Source: Bacteroidales bacterium UBA4073 (lineage in GTDB: Bacteria > Bacteroidota > Bacteroidia > Bacteroidales > Tenuifilaceae). Taken from it: 6,343 bases of DNA. The translations under genes and the position numbers were made by a program. A model generated the notes under the pieces. The model searched no databases and had not been told where the DNA came from. It saw only the letters and a program-made list of their open reading frames with translations. Below, piece by piece: positions 1 to 6,326 of the stretch (the first letter of the stretch is position 1; each line of letters begins with the position of its first letter). The stretch spans positions 1-6,343 of the forward strand of contig DFYV01000171.1 of NCBI GenBank assembly GCA_002383425.1, in the 5' to 3' direction.

Positions 1-18
1 ATATAAGTTACACCGATA

Positions 19-375
19 ATGAGTACTATCATAAAAATACTAACAACCATATCATTGATTTTTGTTACGGGTATTGTTTGTGCCCAAAAGTTTTATGAGG
101 CCGAAAATATCGAAAATGCCCAGGTAAAATTCTATATTGCCAGTAGCCCCGAGAAAGCTGACCTGCACTTCTGTATCATATACGACGCCAAGGAAATAAA
201 CAAACCTGGCGTGATGATGGAAGTTGAAACTCCCAAGGAGGCTGATATTATCATCATTTTTGTTGACGATGAAAAGGATGCCGACATCAAAGTTTGGCTT
301 GTTGAAACTCCTGCAGAAGTGAAGTGGGTTAACGAGGCAAAAAAGCAGCTGCTTTCCGTTGGCGGTTTAAAGTAA
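19..375 (+). CDS. Small secreted protein, probable 7(1) septoil knot (DUF6150-like) protein
   Basis: Complete 118-residue ORF; an in-frame stop at 4-6 shows it is not a fragment, and ATG 19 is the only sensible start. Residues 1-23 form a type I signal peptide (hydrophobic core about 5-20, then VCA-Q), with no proper lipobox at Cys21 because Val precedes it. The mature part is short repeating beta-strand units in which a hydrophobic strand is followed by a polar turn and an [AD]-rich step: QVKFYIASSPEKADLHF, VETPKEADIIIIFVDDEKDADIKVWLVETPAEVKW. It ends in a WVNEAKKQLL tail. This spacing and tail resemble the septoil knot (formerly DUF6150) family common in Bacteroidota, whose members repeat VDxxYQAD-like units; here the units are more degenerate. 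The biological role of that family is not known to me. It probably acts in the periplasm or outside the cell. The 69-bp gap and separate promoter before purM suggest it is not functionally tied to purine synthesis. Confidence 0.75.
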   Translation: MSTIIKILTTISLIFVTGIVCAQKFYEAENIENAQVKFYIASSPEKADLHFCIIYDAKEINKPGVMMEVETPKEADIIIIFVDDEKDADIKVWLVETPAEVKWVNEAKKQLLSVGGLK

Positions 376-396
376 CCCTACTCTACTCCTTTCGTA

Positions 397-427
397 TTGG
401 TTGTTATACAAATATGGGTTACCTTTG
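397..427 (+). promoter_or_regulatory. Bacteroidota-type promoter of purM
   Basis: TTG at 397-399 (-33 element) and TACCTTTG at 420-427 (-7 element, consensus TAnnTTTG) are separated by 20 bp, the spacing expected for the primary sigma factor of Bacteroidota. Transcription would start near 433-435, leaving a leader of only about 10 nt before ATG 445. Start-site position is inferred from the consensus. Confidence 0.6.
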
Positions 428-446
428 TAATTAAAACGTAACCCAT
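414..446. repeat. 9-bp perfect inverted repeat over the purM promoter and start codon
   Basis: ATGGGTTAC at 414-422 is the exact reverse complement of GTAACCCAT at 438-446, with a 15-nt centre. The left arm overlaps the -7 element and the right arm includes AT of the purM start codon. It could be a repressor operator, or, in a transcript reading through from the upstream gene, a hairpin that hides the start codon. Function is inference; one 9-bp repeat with a loop up to about 40 nt is expected by chance in a window this size, so position is the main argument. Confidence 0.4.
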
Positions 447-1614
447 GAGCAGCGCATCCCGATACGACCAGCGTGGAGTTTCAGCCTCAAAGGATGATGT
501 ACATAAAGCTATCAGCAACCTCGATAAAGGGTTATTCCCTAAAGCTTTCTGCAAGATTGTTCCCGATTACCTGACAGGTGACCCCGATTACTGTCTGGTC
601 ATGCATGCCGATGGGGCTGGCACCAAATCGTCGCTGGCATACATTTACTGGCGCGAAACGGGCGACATGTCGGTTTGGAAAGGAATTGCGCAGGATGCCA
701 TTGTAATGAACATCGACGACCTGCTCTGTGTAGGGATTACAAACAACATACTGCTATCATCAACTATTGGCCGAAACAAAAACCTTATCCCTGGCGAGGT
801 GATACAGGCCATTATTGAAGGTACTGAAGAGTTTTGTCAAACCATGCGGGACATGGGCATCAACATTGTGCTTACCGGCGGCGAAACCGCCGATGTGGGC
901 GACTTGGTTCGTACTGTTATAGTTGATTCAACCGTTACTGCCCGTATTAAACGGAATCAGGTAATATCGAACGGCAACATCCAGGATGGCGATGTAATTA
1001 TTGGCCTATCCTCATTCGGCCAAGCCAAATATGAAAAGGAATATAACGGCGGAATGGGCAGTAATGGCTTAACATCGGCACGCCACGATGTTTTTGGGCA
1101 TTACCTTGCCAAAAAATACCCTGAAAGCTACAACCCGCAAGTTCCTGATAATTTAGCTTACAGTGGAAAACTAAAGCTCGACGAGCTTATTGAAGAAACC
1201 GGGCTTACCGCTGGCAAACTTGTGCTTTCGCCTACCAGAACCTACGCCCCCATTATAAAAGTAGTTCTGGAAAACTACCGTCCTGTCATTCACGGCATGG
1301 TGCACTGCTCAGGAGGTGCACAAACCAAGGTGATGAATTTTGTAAAGAATCTTCATATTGTCAAGGATAACCTATTCCCGGTTCCACCGCTTTTCAGGTT
1401 AATACAGGAGCAATCGAACACACCCTGGCACGAAATGTACAAGGTATTCAACATGGGCCATCGGTTCGAAATCTATGTTTACCCCGAATTTGCTGACGAT
1501 ATCATTGCCATAGCTAAGGAATTTAACGTTGATGCTCAGGTTATTGGATACTGCACCGAGGCTTCTTCGAACAAGTTAACCATCAGGTCGCCTTTGGGAG
1601 AGTTTAAGTACTAA
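445..1614 (+). CDS. purM: Phosphoribosylformylglycinamidine cyclo-ligase (AIR synthase)
   Basis: Catalyses ATP-dependent ring closure of formylglycinamidine ribonucleotide to aminoimidazole ribonucleotide, a cytosolic step of de novo purine synthesis. The protein has 389 residues, longer than the roughly 345 of E. coli PurM but normal for the Bacteroidota form. Visible motifs in order are YDQRGVSASKDDVHKAI near the N-terminus, HADGAGTKSSLA (54-65, counterpart of the DGVGTK ATP/substrate loop), DAIVMNIDDLLCVG (84-97), LTGGETADVGDLV (143-155), GMGSNGLTSAR (203-213), LSPTRTYAPII (261-271) and HCSGGAQTK (287-295), which cover both halves of the PurM fold. The start is ATG 445; the leader has no Shine-Dalgarno but is A-rich and lies just behind a good promoter. 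It is followed after 46 bp by prfA. Some databases call this subgroup 'AIR synthase-related', so the exact reaction rests on family membership and genomic context; no second purM can be checked here. Confidence 0.9.
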   Translation: MSSASRYDQRGVSASKDDVHKAISNLDKGLFPKAFCKIVPDYLTGDPDYCLVMHADGAGTKSSLAYIYWRETGDMSVWKGIAQDAIVMNIDDLLCVGITNNILLSSTIGRNKNLIPGEVIQAIIEGTEEFCQTMRDMGINIVLTGGETADVGDLVRTVIVDSTVTARIKRNQVISNGNIQDGDVIIGLSSFGQAKYEKEYNGGMGSNGLTSARHDVFGHYLAKKYPESYNPQVPDNLAYSGKLKLDELIEETGLTAGKLVLSPTRTYAPIIKVVLENYRPVIHGMVHCSGGAQTKVMNFVKNLHIVKDNLFPVPPLFRLIQEQSNTPWHEMYKVFNMGHRFEIYVYPEFADDIIAIAKEFNVDAQVIGYCTEASSNKLTIRSPLGEFKY

Positions 1615-1634
1615 CACGTAAACATTTTTTTGAT

Positions 1635-1642
1635 TACCTTTG
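1635..1642 (+). promoter_or_regulatory. Probable -7 promoter element of prfA
   Basis: TACCTTTG sits 18 bp before the prfA ATG, almost the same distance as the identical element before purM (17 bp), and the 9-mer TTACCTTTG is shared by both. No convincing TTG lies about 20 bp upstream (that area is the purM stop codon), so the -33 half is weak or absent. It suggests prfA-pyrF can be transcribed independently of purM. Confidence 0.45.
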
Positions 1643-1660
1643 CGCCAATAATTTAAAAAT

Positions 1661-2752
1661 ATGGCCGACTTTACAATACTACGCAAGCTTGAAGGAATTA
1701 GGCATAAATTTGAAGAAATTGGGCAGCAAATAACCGACCCGGCTGTAATGGCCGATATGAAAAAGTATGTTACACTTAACAAGGAGTACAAACAGTTAGA
1801 GCCCATTGTTGATGGTTACGAACAATACAAAAACGTACTGAGTAACATAGAGTCATCGAGGCAGATATTGGCCAGCGAAAAGGATGAAGAGTTGCGTGAA
1901 ATGGCCAAAATGGAACTGGAAACGCTTACCCAGCAACAGGAAAAACTCGAAGAAGAGATAAAAATTCTTCTACTCCCTGCCGATCCACAAGATTCAAAAA
2001 ACGCAGTTATGGAAATCCGAGCCGGAACCGGAGGCGATGAAGCAAGCATTTTTGCTGGCGATCTCTTCCGAATGTACACCAAATTTTTTGAAAAGAAGGG
2101 TTGGAAGTATGAGGTTACCAGTTTCTCGGAGGGAACAGCTGGCGGTTATAAGGAAATCATACTGAATGTTACCGGGAATAGCGTTTACGGAATACTTAAG
2201 TATGAGTCGGGAGTTCATCGGGTACAACGGGTTCCGCAAACCGAAACGCAAGGTCGGGTGCACACTTCGGCAGCAACCGTTGCCGTTCTCCCCGAGGCCG
2301 ATGAATTTGATATCGAGCTAAAGATGGAAGATATTCGCAAGGACACCTTCTGTTCCAGCGGCCCTGGCGGGCAAAGCGTAAACACCACCTACTCGGCCAT
2401 TAGACTTACTCACATACCAACCGGTATTGTAGTGCAGTGCCAGGACCAAAAATCGCAAATCAAGAATCTTGAAAAGGCACTGGCGGAATTACGTACCCGT
2501 ATCTATAACATGGAATACCAAAAGTACCTCGATGACATTGCCTCCAAACGGAAAACGATGGTCTCCACTGGCGACCGTTCCGCCAAAATACGCACCTACA
2601 ATTACCCACAGGGCCGCGTAACCGATCACCGAATCAACCTTACCCTTTACAACCTATCGGCCATTATGGATGGCGATTTGCAGGAAATTATCGACAAACT
2701 CCAGCTTGCTGAAAATGCTGAAAGGCTTAAGGCCTCAGCTATCGAAGAGTAA
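1661..2752 (+). CDS. prfA: Peptide chain release factor 1 (RF1)
   Basis: Recognises UAA and UAG stop codons in the ribosomal A site and triggers hydrolysis of the finished peptide. The 363-residue length is normal. Residues 1-100 are the helical, coiled-coil-rich domain 1. AGTGGDEA (121-128) opens domain 2. The codon-recognition loop carries PQT at 192-194 (PxT, the RF1 type; RF2 would have SPF) inside RVPQTETQGRVHTSAA. The catalytic GGQ is at 236-238 in SSGPGGQSVNTT, followed by VVQCQDQKSQIKN, a stretch conserved in class I factors. Gln238 is the residue methylated by PrmC in characterised homologues. The start is ATG 1661 with an AT-rich leader and no Shine-Dalgarno. No internal frameshift is seen, as expected for RF1 rather than RF2. 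It is 13 bp from pyrF, so the two are probably co-transcribed. In this window only the M28 gene ends in TAG; the other five complete genes end in TAA, all of which RF1 can read. Confidence 0.97.
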   Translation: MADFTILRKLEGIRHKFEEIGQQITDPAVMADMKKYVTLNKEYKQLEPIVDGYEQYKNVLSNIESSRQILASEKDEELREMAKMELETLTQQQEKLEEEIKILLLPADPQDSKNAVMEIRAGTGGDEASIFAGDLFRMYTKFFEKKGWKYEVTSFSEGTAGGYKEIILNVTGNSVYGILKYESGVHRVQRVPQTETQGRVHTSAATVAVLPEADEFDIELKMEDIRKDTFCSSGPGGQSVNTTYSAIRLTHIPTGIVVQCQDQKSQIKNLEKALAELRTRIYNMEYQKYLDDIASKRKTMVSTGDRSAKIRTYNYPQGRVTDHRINLTLYNLSAIMDGDLQEIIDKLQLAENAERLKASAIEE

Positions 2753-2765
2753 AACACAACCGCCT

Positions 2766-3599
2766 ATGACAGCCCAAGAACTATTTGAAAACATCAAGAA
2801 GAAACGGAGTTTCCTTTGTGTAGGGCTCGATACTGAGCTCACCAAAATACCTGAGCATCTACTTAGCAAGGATGATCCAATGTTTGAGTTCAACCGAAAA
2901 ATTATTGAGGCTACCCACGATTTAGCCATTGCATTTAAGCTAAATCTGGCATTCTACGAGGTTCATGGTGCAGCGGGCTGGAATAGTTTGTTTAAAACGG
3001 TTAAGTACCTAAAGACCCATCACCCTGAAATTCTTGTAATAGCCGATGCCAAACGTGGCGATATAGCAAGTACTGCCCGTATGTACGCCAAAGCATACTT
3101 TCACAGCTTGGGGTGCGATGCAGTTACTGTTTCGCCATACCTTGGGCAGGACTCCGTGGTACCCTACCTGAAGTACGACGGGAAGTGGACTATACTCCTG
3201 GCAATTACATCAAACGAAAGTTTTAGCGATTTTCAGCTGCTTGAAAATAAACAAACAGGCCATTTTTTGTTTGAAGACGTAATCCTAAAATCGATACACT
3301 GGGGCAGCGATGCCAACATGATGTTTGTTGTTGGCGCTACACATCCGGAACACTTTGCCACTGTGCGTAAGCACGCACCCCATCACTTCCTGCTTGTTCC
3401 CGGCATTGGCGAACAGGGCGGAAGCCTTCAAAATGTTGCCGAAAACGGCATGAACCAGCACTGTGGACTTATTGTAAACTCTTCGCGCGGAATAATTTAT
3501 GCCGATATAACCGGAAACTTCACATCCGAAGCCCGTAAACGCGCCCTTAGACTTCAACAGGAGATGGAATTCTTGCTTAAACAAAAAGGCTTAATTTAA
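2766..3599 (+). CDS. pyrF: Orotidine 5'-phosphate decarboxylase, type 2
   Basis: Converts orotidine 5'-phosphate to UMP, the last step of de novo pyrimidine synthesis, in the cytosol. From ATG 2766 it has 277 residues, typical of the type 2 subfamily. An in-frame ATG at 2670 would add 32 residues inside prfA in another frame, and they look like unconserved shadow sequence, so 2766 is preferred. Motifs: FLCVGLDTEL (17-26, start of the TIM barrel), FKLN (57-60), the catalytic signature IADAKRGDI (92-100; Asp94, Lys96 and Asp99 match the DxKxxD tetrad residues), VSPYLGQDS (122-130), LLAITSNES (144-152), VVGATHPE (188-195), LVPGIGEQGG (210-219) and NSSRGIIYA (238-246, phosphate-binding Arg241). 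It lies 13 bp after prfA with no promoter between. Its stop is 3 bp from the stop of a convergent gene, leaving no room for a terminator in between. Confidence 0.95.
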   Translation: MTAQELFENIKKKRSFLCVGLDTELTKIPEHLLSKDDPMFEFNRKIIEATHDLAIAFKLNLAFYEVHGAAGWNSLFKTVKYLKTHHPEILVIADAKRGDIASTARMYAKAYFHSLGCDAVTVSPYLGQDSVVPYLKYDGKWTILLAITSNESFSDFQLLENKQTGHFLFEDVILKSIHWGSDANMMFVVGATHPEHFATVRKHAPHHFLLVPGIGEQGGSLQNVAENGMNQHCGLIVNSSRGIIYADITGNFTSEARKRALRLQQEMEFLLKQKGLI

Positions 3600-3602
3600 T
3601 CA

Positions 3603-4718
3603 TTACTGCTCAATTACCTTCCTGCCAAACCACGACCAAAACTTCAGGTGAAACGCCTCACCTGCCTCACCTGAATACATGTCAAGGTAGGTTAGCCTTG
3701 ATGGCTGGTTGGGTATAAAACGTAAAAATTCATCGCTGCTGTACAAAAGTATAGGTTCAGGATGAAACTGAACCCCAATCACATTGGGGTACCTGGCATG
3801 AGCAATAGCCTCAACCACCTTCCCATCGACCGAGGTGGCCAGTACTCTCACATTCTTTCCTAACTTTTTCACCCCTTGATGATGGCTGCTTAGCACCCAG
3901 GGTTGGCCCTGGCAAATGGACTTTAAGGGTTCACCGGTAATAATAATTTGATGAAAATTTCCCCATAGTAACTTATCGTCCAATGCGTAGTTGGCGTTAT
4001 AGTTCCGATGCACATTATTGGTTTGCAGCATCATAATATCTTCAACATCTCCAATGCCATAAAGTTCGGTTGGTATATCCTGGATTAAAGTTCCCCCAGC
4101 AGCAACATTCATGGTTTGCATGCCAAGGCAAATGCCTAACACTGGCATTAAGGGTTTTGCCTCCAACAAGGGTTGAAATAAGGTATCTTTTAAACCACCT
4201 ATTAGGTGAAACATAAACGAAATCTCAAAGTAATGGCGCACTGGATCGGTGATTTGGGTTAATAGCGATGTTTTTTCGTCATAGATCGATGGTGGAATAT
4301 CAGACCCTCCTGTAAAAATAATGCCATCGCTAACCTTTGTAAGCTTTGAAAAAATACTGGTGCACTCATTTACCCTGTAAATACTGCTTTCGGTTATAGG
4401 CTCATTAACTGGCAACAGCCTGAAATTCATCAATTTATTCTTTTTAATATATTCCACCGATCTTGAGTAATCGTATTCTTCAGCAGTATGGTAAACACCT
4501 ATAACCTCTACAACGGAAGGGATGGGCAATATCTTGTTTTCGATCAGGTAGCTAAATGTTTTTATGTTGCTCTCGGTTGGGTGCAACAGCACGAGTATTC
4601 TGTCATTTTTCCCGATATCGTCTATCCCAATGACAATATCGCCTAAATCTTTACTGCATGAGTAAATGGCTAATACAGCAAAAGAAATCAGAAGTAAAAT
4701 GTTATACCTGTTTCTCAT
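3603..4718 (-). CDS. Envelope lipoprotein with class I glutamine amidotransferase / peptidase C26 (PuuD-like) fold
   Basis: A 371-residue protein with a lipoprotein signal: MRNRYN, a hydrophobic stretch at 7-19, then IYSC with the lipidated Cys at 21. After it comes SKD, a partial match to the K-(D/E) lipoprotein export signal of Bacteroidota, so surface display is possible. The core is a class I glutamine amidotransferase-like fold of the gamma-glutamyl hydrolase/PuuD type: IIFTGGSDIPPSIY (133-146), nucleophile Cys197 in VLGICLGMQ, LSSHHQG (276-282) and QFHPEP (317-322) with His319 and Glu321, completing the triad. Such enzymes cleave gamma-glutamyl amide bonds in the cytosol in known cases; an exported lipoprotein version would act outside it. 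Residues 40-130 are longer than the corresponding N-terminal part of E. coli PuuD. The substrate cannot be told from sequence. The start ATG is 18 bp behind the M28 peptidase gene, so the two should form one operon. Confidence 0.85.
   Translation of the reverse strand: MRNRYNILLLISFAVLAIYSCSKDLGDIVIGIDDIGKNDRILVLLHPTESNIKTFSYLIENKILPIPSVVEVIGVYHTAEEYDYSRSVEYIKKNKLMNFRLLPVNEPITESSIYRVNECTSIFSKLTKVSDGIIFTGGSDIPPSIYDEKTSLLTQITDPVRHYFEISFMFHLIGGLKDTLFQPLLEAKPLMPVLGICLGMQTMNVAAGGTLIQDIPTELYGIGDVEDIMMLQTNNVHRNYNANYALDDKLLWGNFHQIIITGEPLKSICQGQPWVLSSHHQGVKKLGKNVRVLATSVDGKVVEAIAHARYPNVIGVQFHPEPILLYSSDEFLRFIPNQPSRLTYLDMYSGEAGEAFHLKFWSWFGRKVIEQ
3643..3675. repeat. Inverted repeat with internal tandem 9-mers near the 3' end of the C26 gene
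   Basis: TTCAGGTGA (3643-3651) and TCACCTGAA (3667-3675) are perfect reverse complements with a 15-nt centre. The 9-mer GCCTCACCT occurs twice in tandem at 3655-3672, encoding Gly-Glu-Ala-Gly-Glu-Ala on the minus strand, so the left arm can instead pair with the inner copy (7-bp stem, 6-nt loop). On the minus strand the stem is followed by GTTTTGG. It could be a weak terminator or pause site in the convergent region, or simply codon-level repetition. Confidence 0.3.
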
Positions 4719-4736
4719 AACGTAAAGGTTAAATTA

Positions 4737-6194
4737 CTAGAACCTGAAGCCAATGTTGAAAAAGAAAGTACTTGGAAAAACATTAGCATCATCTACTATC
4801 GACATCAAATTTAACTGTTGAATTAGCTGAAAGCTAATGTTCATTGCGCTAAAACCTACACCAAGTTGAACCCCAAAATTCTCCTTTCGGATATTGCCAT
4901 TTAGGTCAAAGCTACCATCACCAATTTTTCCAGCAAAGCGGTAGGAGTAATAACCACCACCAATTAAATGGCTGTTTATGCCAAATGGCTGCATATTTTT
5001 ACCACCAGGATACCAAAGGAAACCTGCAGGAACAATTACCGTGTGATCTCTAAAACGACCATATTCATGCTCGGTTCCGGTTGTTTGGTAAAGGACTCCA
5101 ACCTGAAAATCGAGTGACCGGGAAAGTGTGATCGCCGAAGAAAATCCTGCATTTAAGGAAAACCCTTTTTTTGAGTTGTAGAACTCATCCCTGTACTGAT
5201 GGTAAGTATTCCCAAAACCTATCTGATACCCAAATGCAAACCGTTCTTTACCGGATGTTTTCATGGCGAATTGGGCATCGGGCTTAACAACATCGTTAGT
5301 GGCAAGGTGCATGGTTGCATCGGCCACAAAACTGGCTATTTGCGCCATACCCTCATAGTCAAGCTTATCGGCATCGTCTTCGGGTTTGTGGTAAGGCGAG
5401 ACAGTTGAAGTAAACACATGTACAGCGGGAATTCCAACGCTTCCAAAAGGGTATGTGTCGGTTCGCAGCTCAACCTTACGCCCCGATTTCTTCACCTTAA
5501 TACTATACTTATCAGCCAGCTGGGTGAAAAATTCATCGCCATGGCTAAGGGTTTTGTTACCTACAAGATCGATCCCCCCGTACTTTTGCAGCATTCCAAC
5601 CATATCGAGACCAAACATAAACTTAATGCTATCGATAGGTAAAACACGCTGGCTAACCAGGTATGTTGAACCAACCAACCCAACCTCCTCGCCATCGAAG
5701 GCAACAATAATAACCGAGCGCTTTAACCGCTCCTTGTTTTTCACCAACCATCGCCCAATCTCAATTACCGATGCAACCCCCGAGGCGTTATCGTCGGCCC
5801 CGTTATAAACAACTCTTTCTCCGTTTACCATTTTATATGCCAAATGGTCGTAGTGGGCTCCTATAACAACATATTCCTTTTTAAGGACAGGGTCAGCCCC
5901 CTCAACCCAGCCAATTATATTTGCCCCTTCGGTTTTAATCATCATGCCGGAACTAATAAAGGGATGAACATACCTGCCTTGCCAAGGGGTGAGCCCCGCC
6001 CCTTCGAACTGCTTTGAAATATAGCTTGCAGCCATGCGTCCCCCTTCAGTTCCAAATCCCCTCCCCATCAACGAATCGGACGCAAGCAGGTAAACGTGCT
6101 CCTTTAGCATATTTACGTCAATCATCTGGCCCATGCCAAACTGCGATAGCAAAAAATAGCAGCAGGTTATGGCTATTGATTTGAATTTTTTCAT
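4737..6194 (-). CDS. Exported M28-family zinc aminopeptidase fused to a C-terminal outer-membrane beta-barrel
   Basis: 485 residues from ATG 6194. An ATG at 6218 would add MIKVSLGK, but 6194 gives a classical signal peptide (MKKFKS, hydrophobic core, GMGQ near residue 23) and has GGAAAA just upstream. Residues about 32-298 are an M28 metallopeptidase with every expected metal or catalytic residue: His114 in GAHYDHL, Asp134 in GADDNASG, Glu169/Glu170 in FDGEEVG, Asp197 in GLDMVG and His269 in PYHKPEDD. The family cleaves N-terminal amino acids or small peptides using two zinc ions. Residues about 316-485 (DNA about 4740-5249) change character: alternating aromatic/Gly-rich strands such as FAFGYQIGFGN, GFSLNAGF, FGVQLGVGFS and the final FFFNIGFRF, about eight strands ending in Phe, as in small outer-membrane barrels. 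I infer anchoring in the outer membrane. It ends in TAG. The C26 lipoprotein gene follows after 18 bp. Confidence 0.88.
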   Translation of the reverse strand: MKKFKSIAITCCYFLLSQFGMGQMIDVNMLKEHVYLLASDSLMGRGFGTEGGRMAASYISKQFEGAGLTPWQGRYVHPFISSGMMIKTEGANIIGWVEGADPVLKKEYVVIGAHYDHLAYKMVNGERVVYNGADDNASGVASVIEIGRWLVKNKERLKRSVIIVAFDGEEVGLVGSTYLVSQRVLPIDSIKFMFGLDMVGMLQKYGGIDLVGNKTLSHGDEFFTQLADKYSIKVKKSGRKVELRTDTYPFGSVGIPAVHVFTSTVSPYHKPEDDADKLDYEGMAQIASFVADATMHLATNDVVKPDAQFAMKTSGKERFAFGYQIGFGNTYHQYRDEFYNSKKGFSLNAGFSSAITLSRSLDFQVGVLYQTTGTEHEYGRFRDHTVIVPAGFLWYPGGKNMQPFGINSHLIGGGYYSYRFAGKIGDGSFDLNGNIRKENFGVQLGVGFSAMNISFQLIQQLNLMSIVDDANVFPSTFFFNIGFRF

Positions 6195-6291
6195 TTTTCC
6201 AAGGCTTACTTTTATCATGGTAATATTACAAAATATTCTAAAACGATATTCCTTTCTTACCTATGAATTCATTTACTGTAGTGCTTTTAGC

Positions 6292-6305
6292 ATAAAACGT
6301 TTTAT
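6292..6305. repeat. 14-bp perfect palindrome upstream of the M28 gene
   Basis: ATAAAACGTTTTAT reads the same on both strands and lies about 100 bp upstream of the peptidase start in AT-rich non-coding DNA. It may be a regulator binding site; nothing else supports this. Confidence 0.25.
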
Positions 6306-6313
6306 TTAATTTT

Positions 6314-6326
6314 TATCAATTTGATA
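6314..6326. repeat. Short interrupted palindrome TATCAA-T-TTGATA
   Basis: Two 6-bp arms with a single-base centre, 8 bp from the 14-bp palindrome. The 6195-6343 stretch otherwise shows no ORF of note, no clear TAnnTTTG promoter for the minus-strand operon and no RNA gene; the window ends before any neighbouring gene appears. AT-richness makes such short dyads likely by chance. Confidence 0.2.

Noticed and set aside
376..444. Purine riboswitch upstream of purM
   Set aside because: Too short a leader and no conserved three-way junction elements are visible.
1602..1631. Possible intrinsic terminator after purM (GTTTA/TAAAC followed by seven T)
   Set aside because: The stem is only 5 bp with one G-C pair and a 12-nt loop; too weak to call, and the T-run sits in the prfA promoter region.
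1576..2263. Minus-strand ORFs inside purM-prfA
   Set aside because: They oppose strongly conserved prfA coding sequence and show no family features.
2670..2765. In-frame 32-residue N-terminal extension of PyrF overlapping prfA
   Set aside because: The extension lies wholly in prfA coding sequence or the short gap, has no PyrF-like content, and ATG 2766 gives the normal type 2 length.
5199..5808. Overlapping plus-strand ORFs inside the M28 gene
   Set aside because: They are antisense shadows of a gene with intact catalytic motifs and have no recognisable domains or start signals.
6195..6218. Upstream ATG adding eight residues to the M28 protein
   Set aside because: Starting at 6194 gives a standard signal peptide beginning MKK and has a GGAAAA stretch just upstream; the longer form remains possible but less likely.
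6229..6235. TATTTTG on the minus strand as -7 element of the M28 gene
   Set aside because: It is one base shorter than TAnnTTTG and no TTG lies 19-20 bp upstream.
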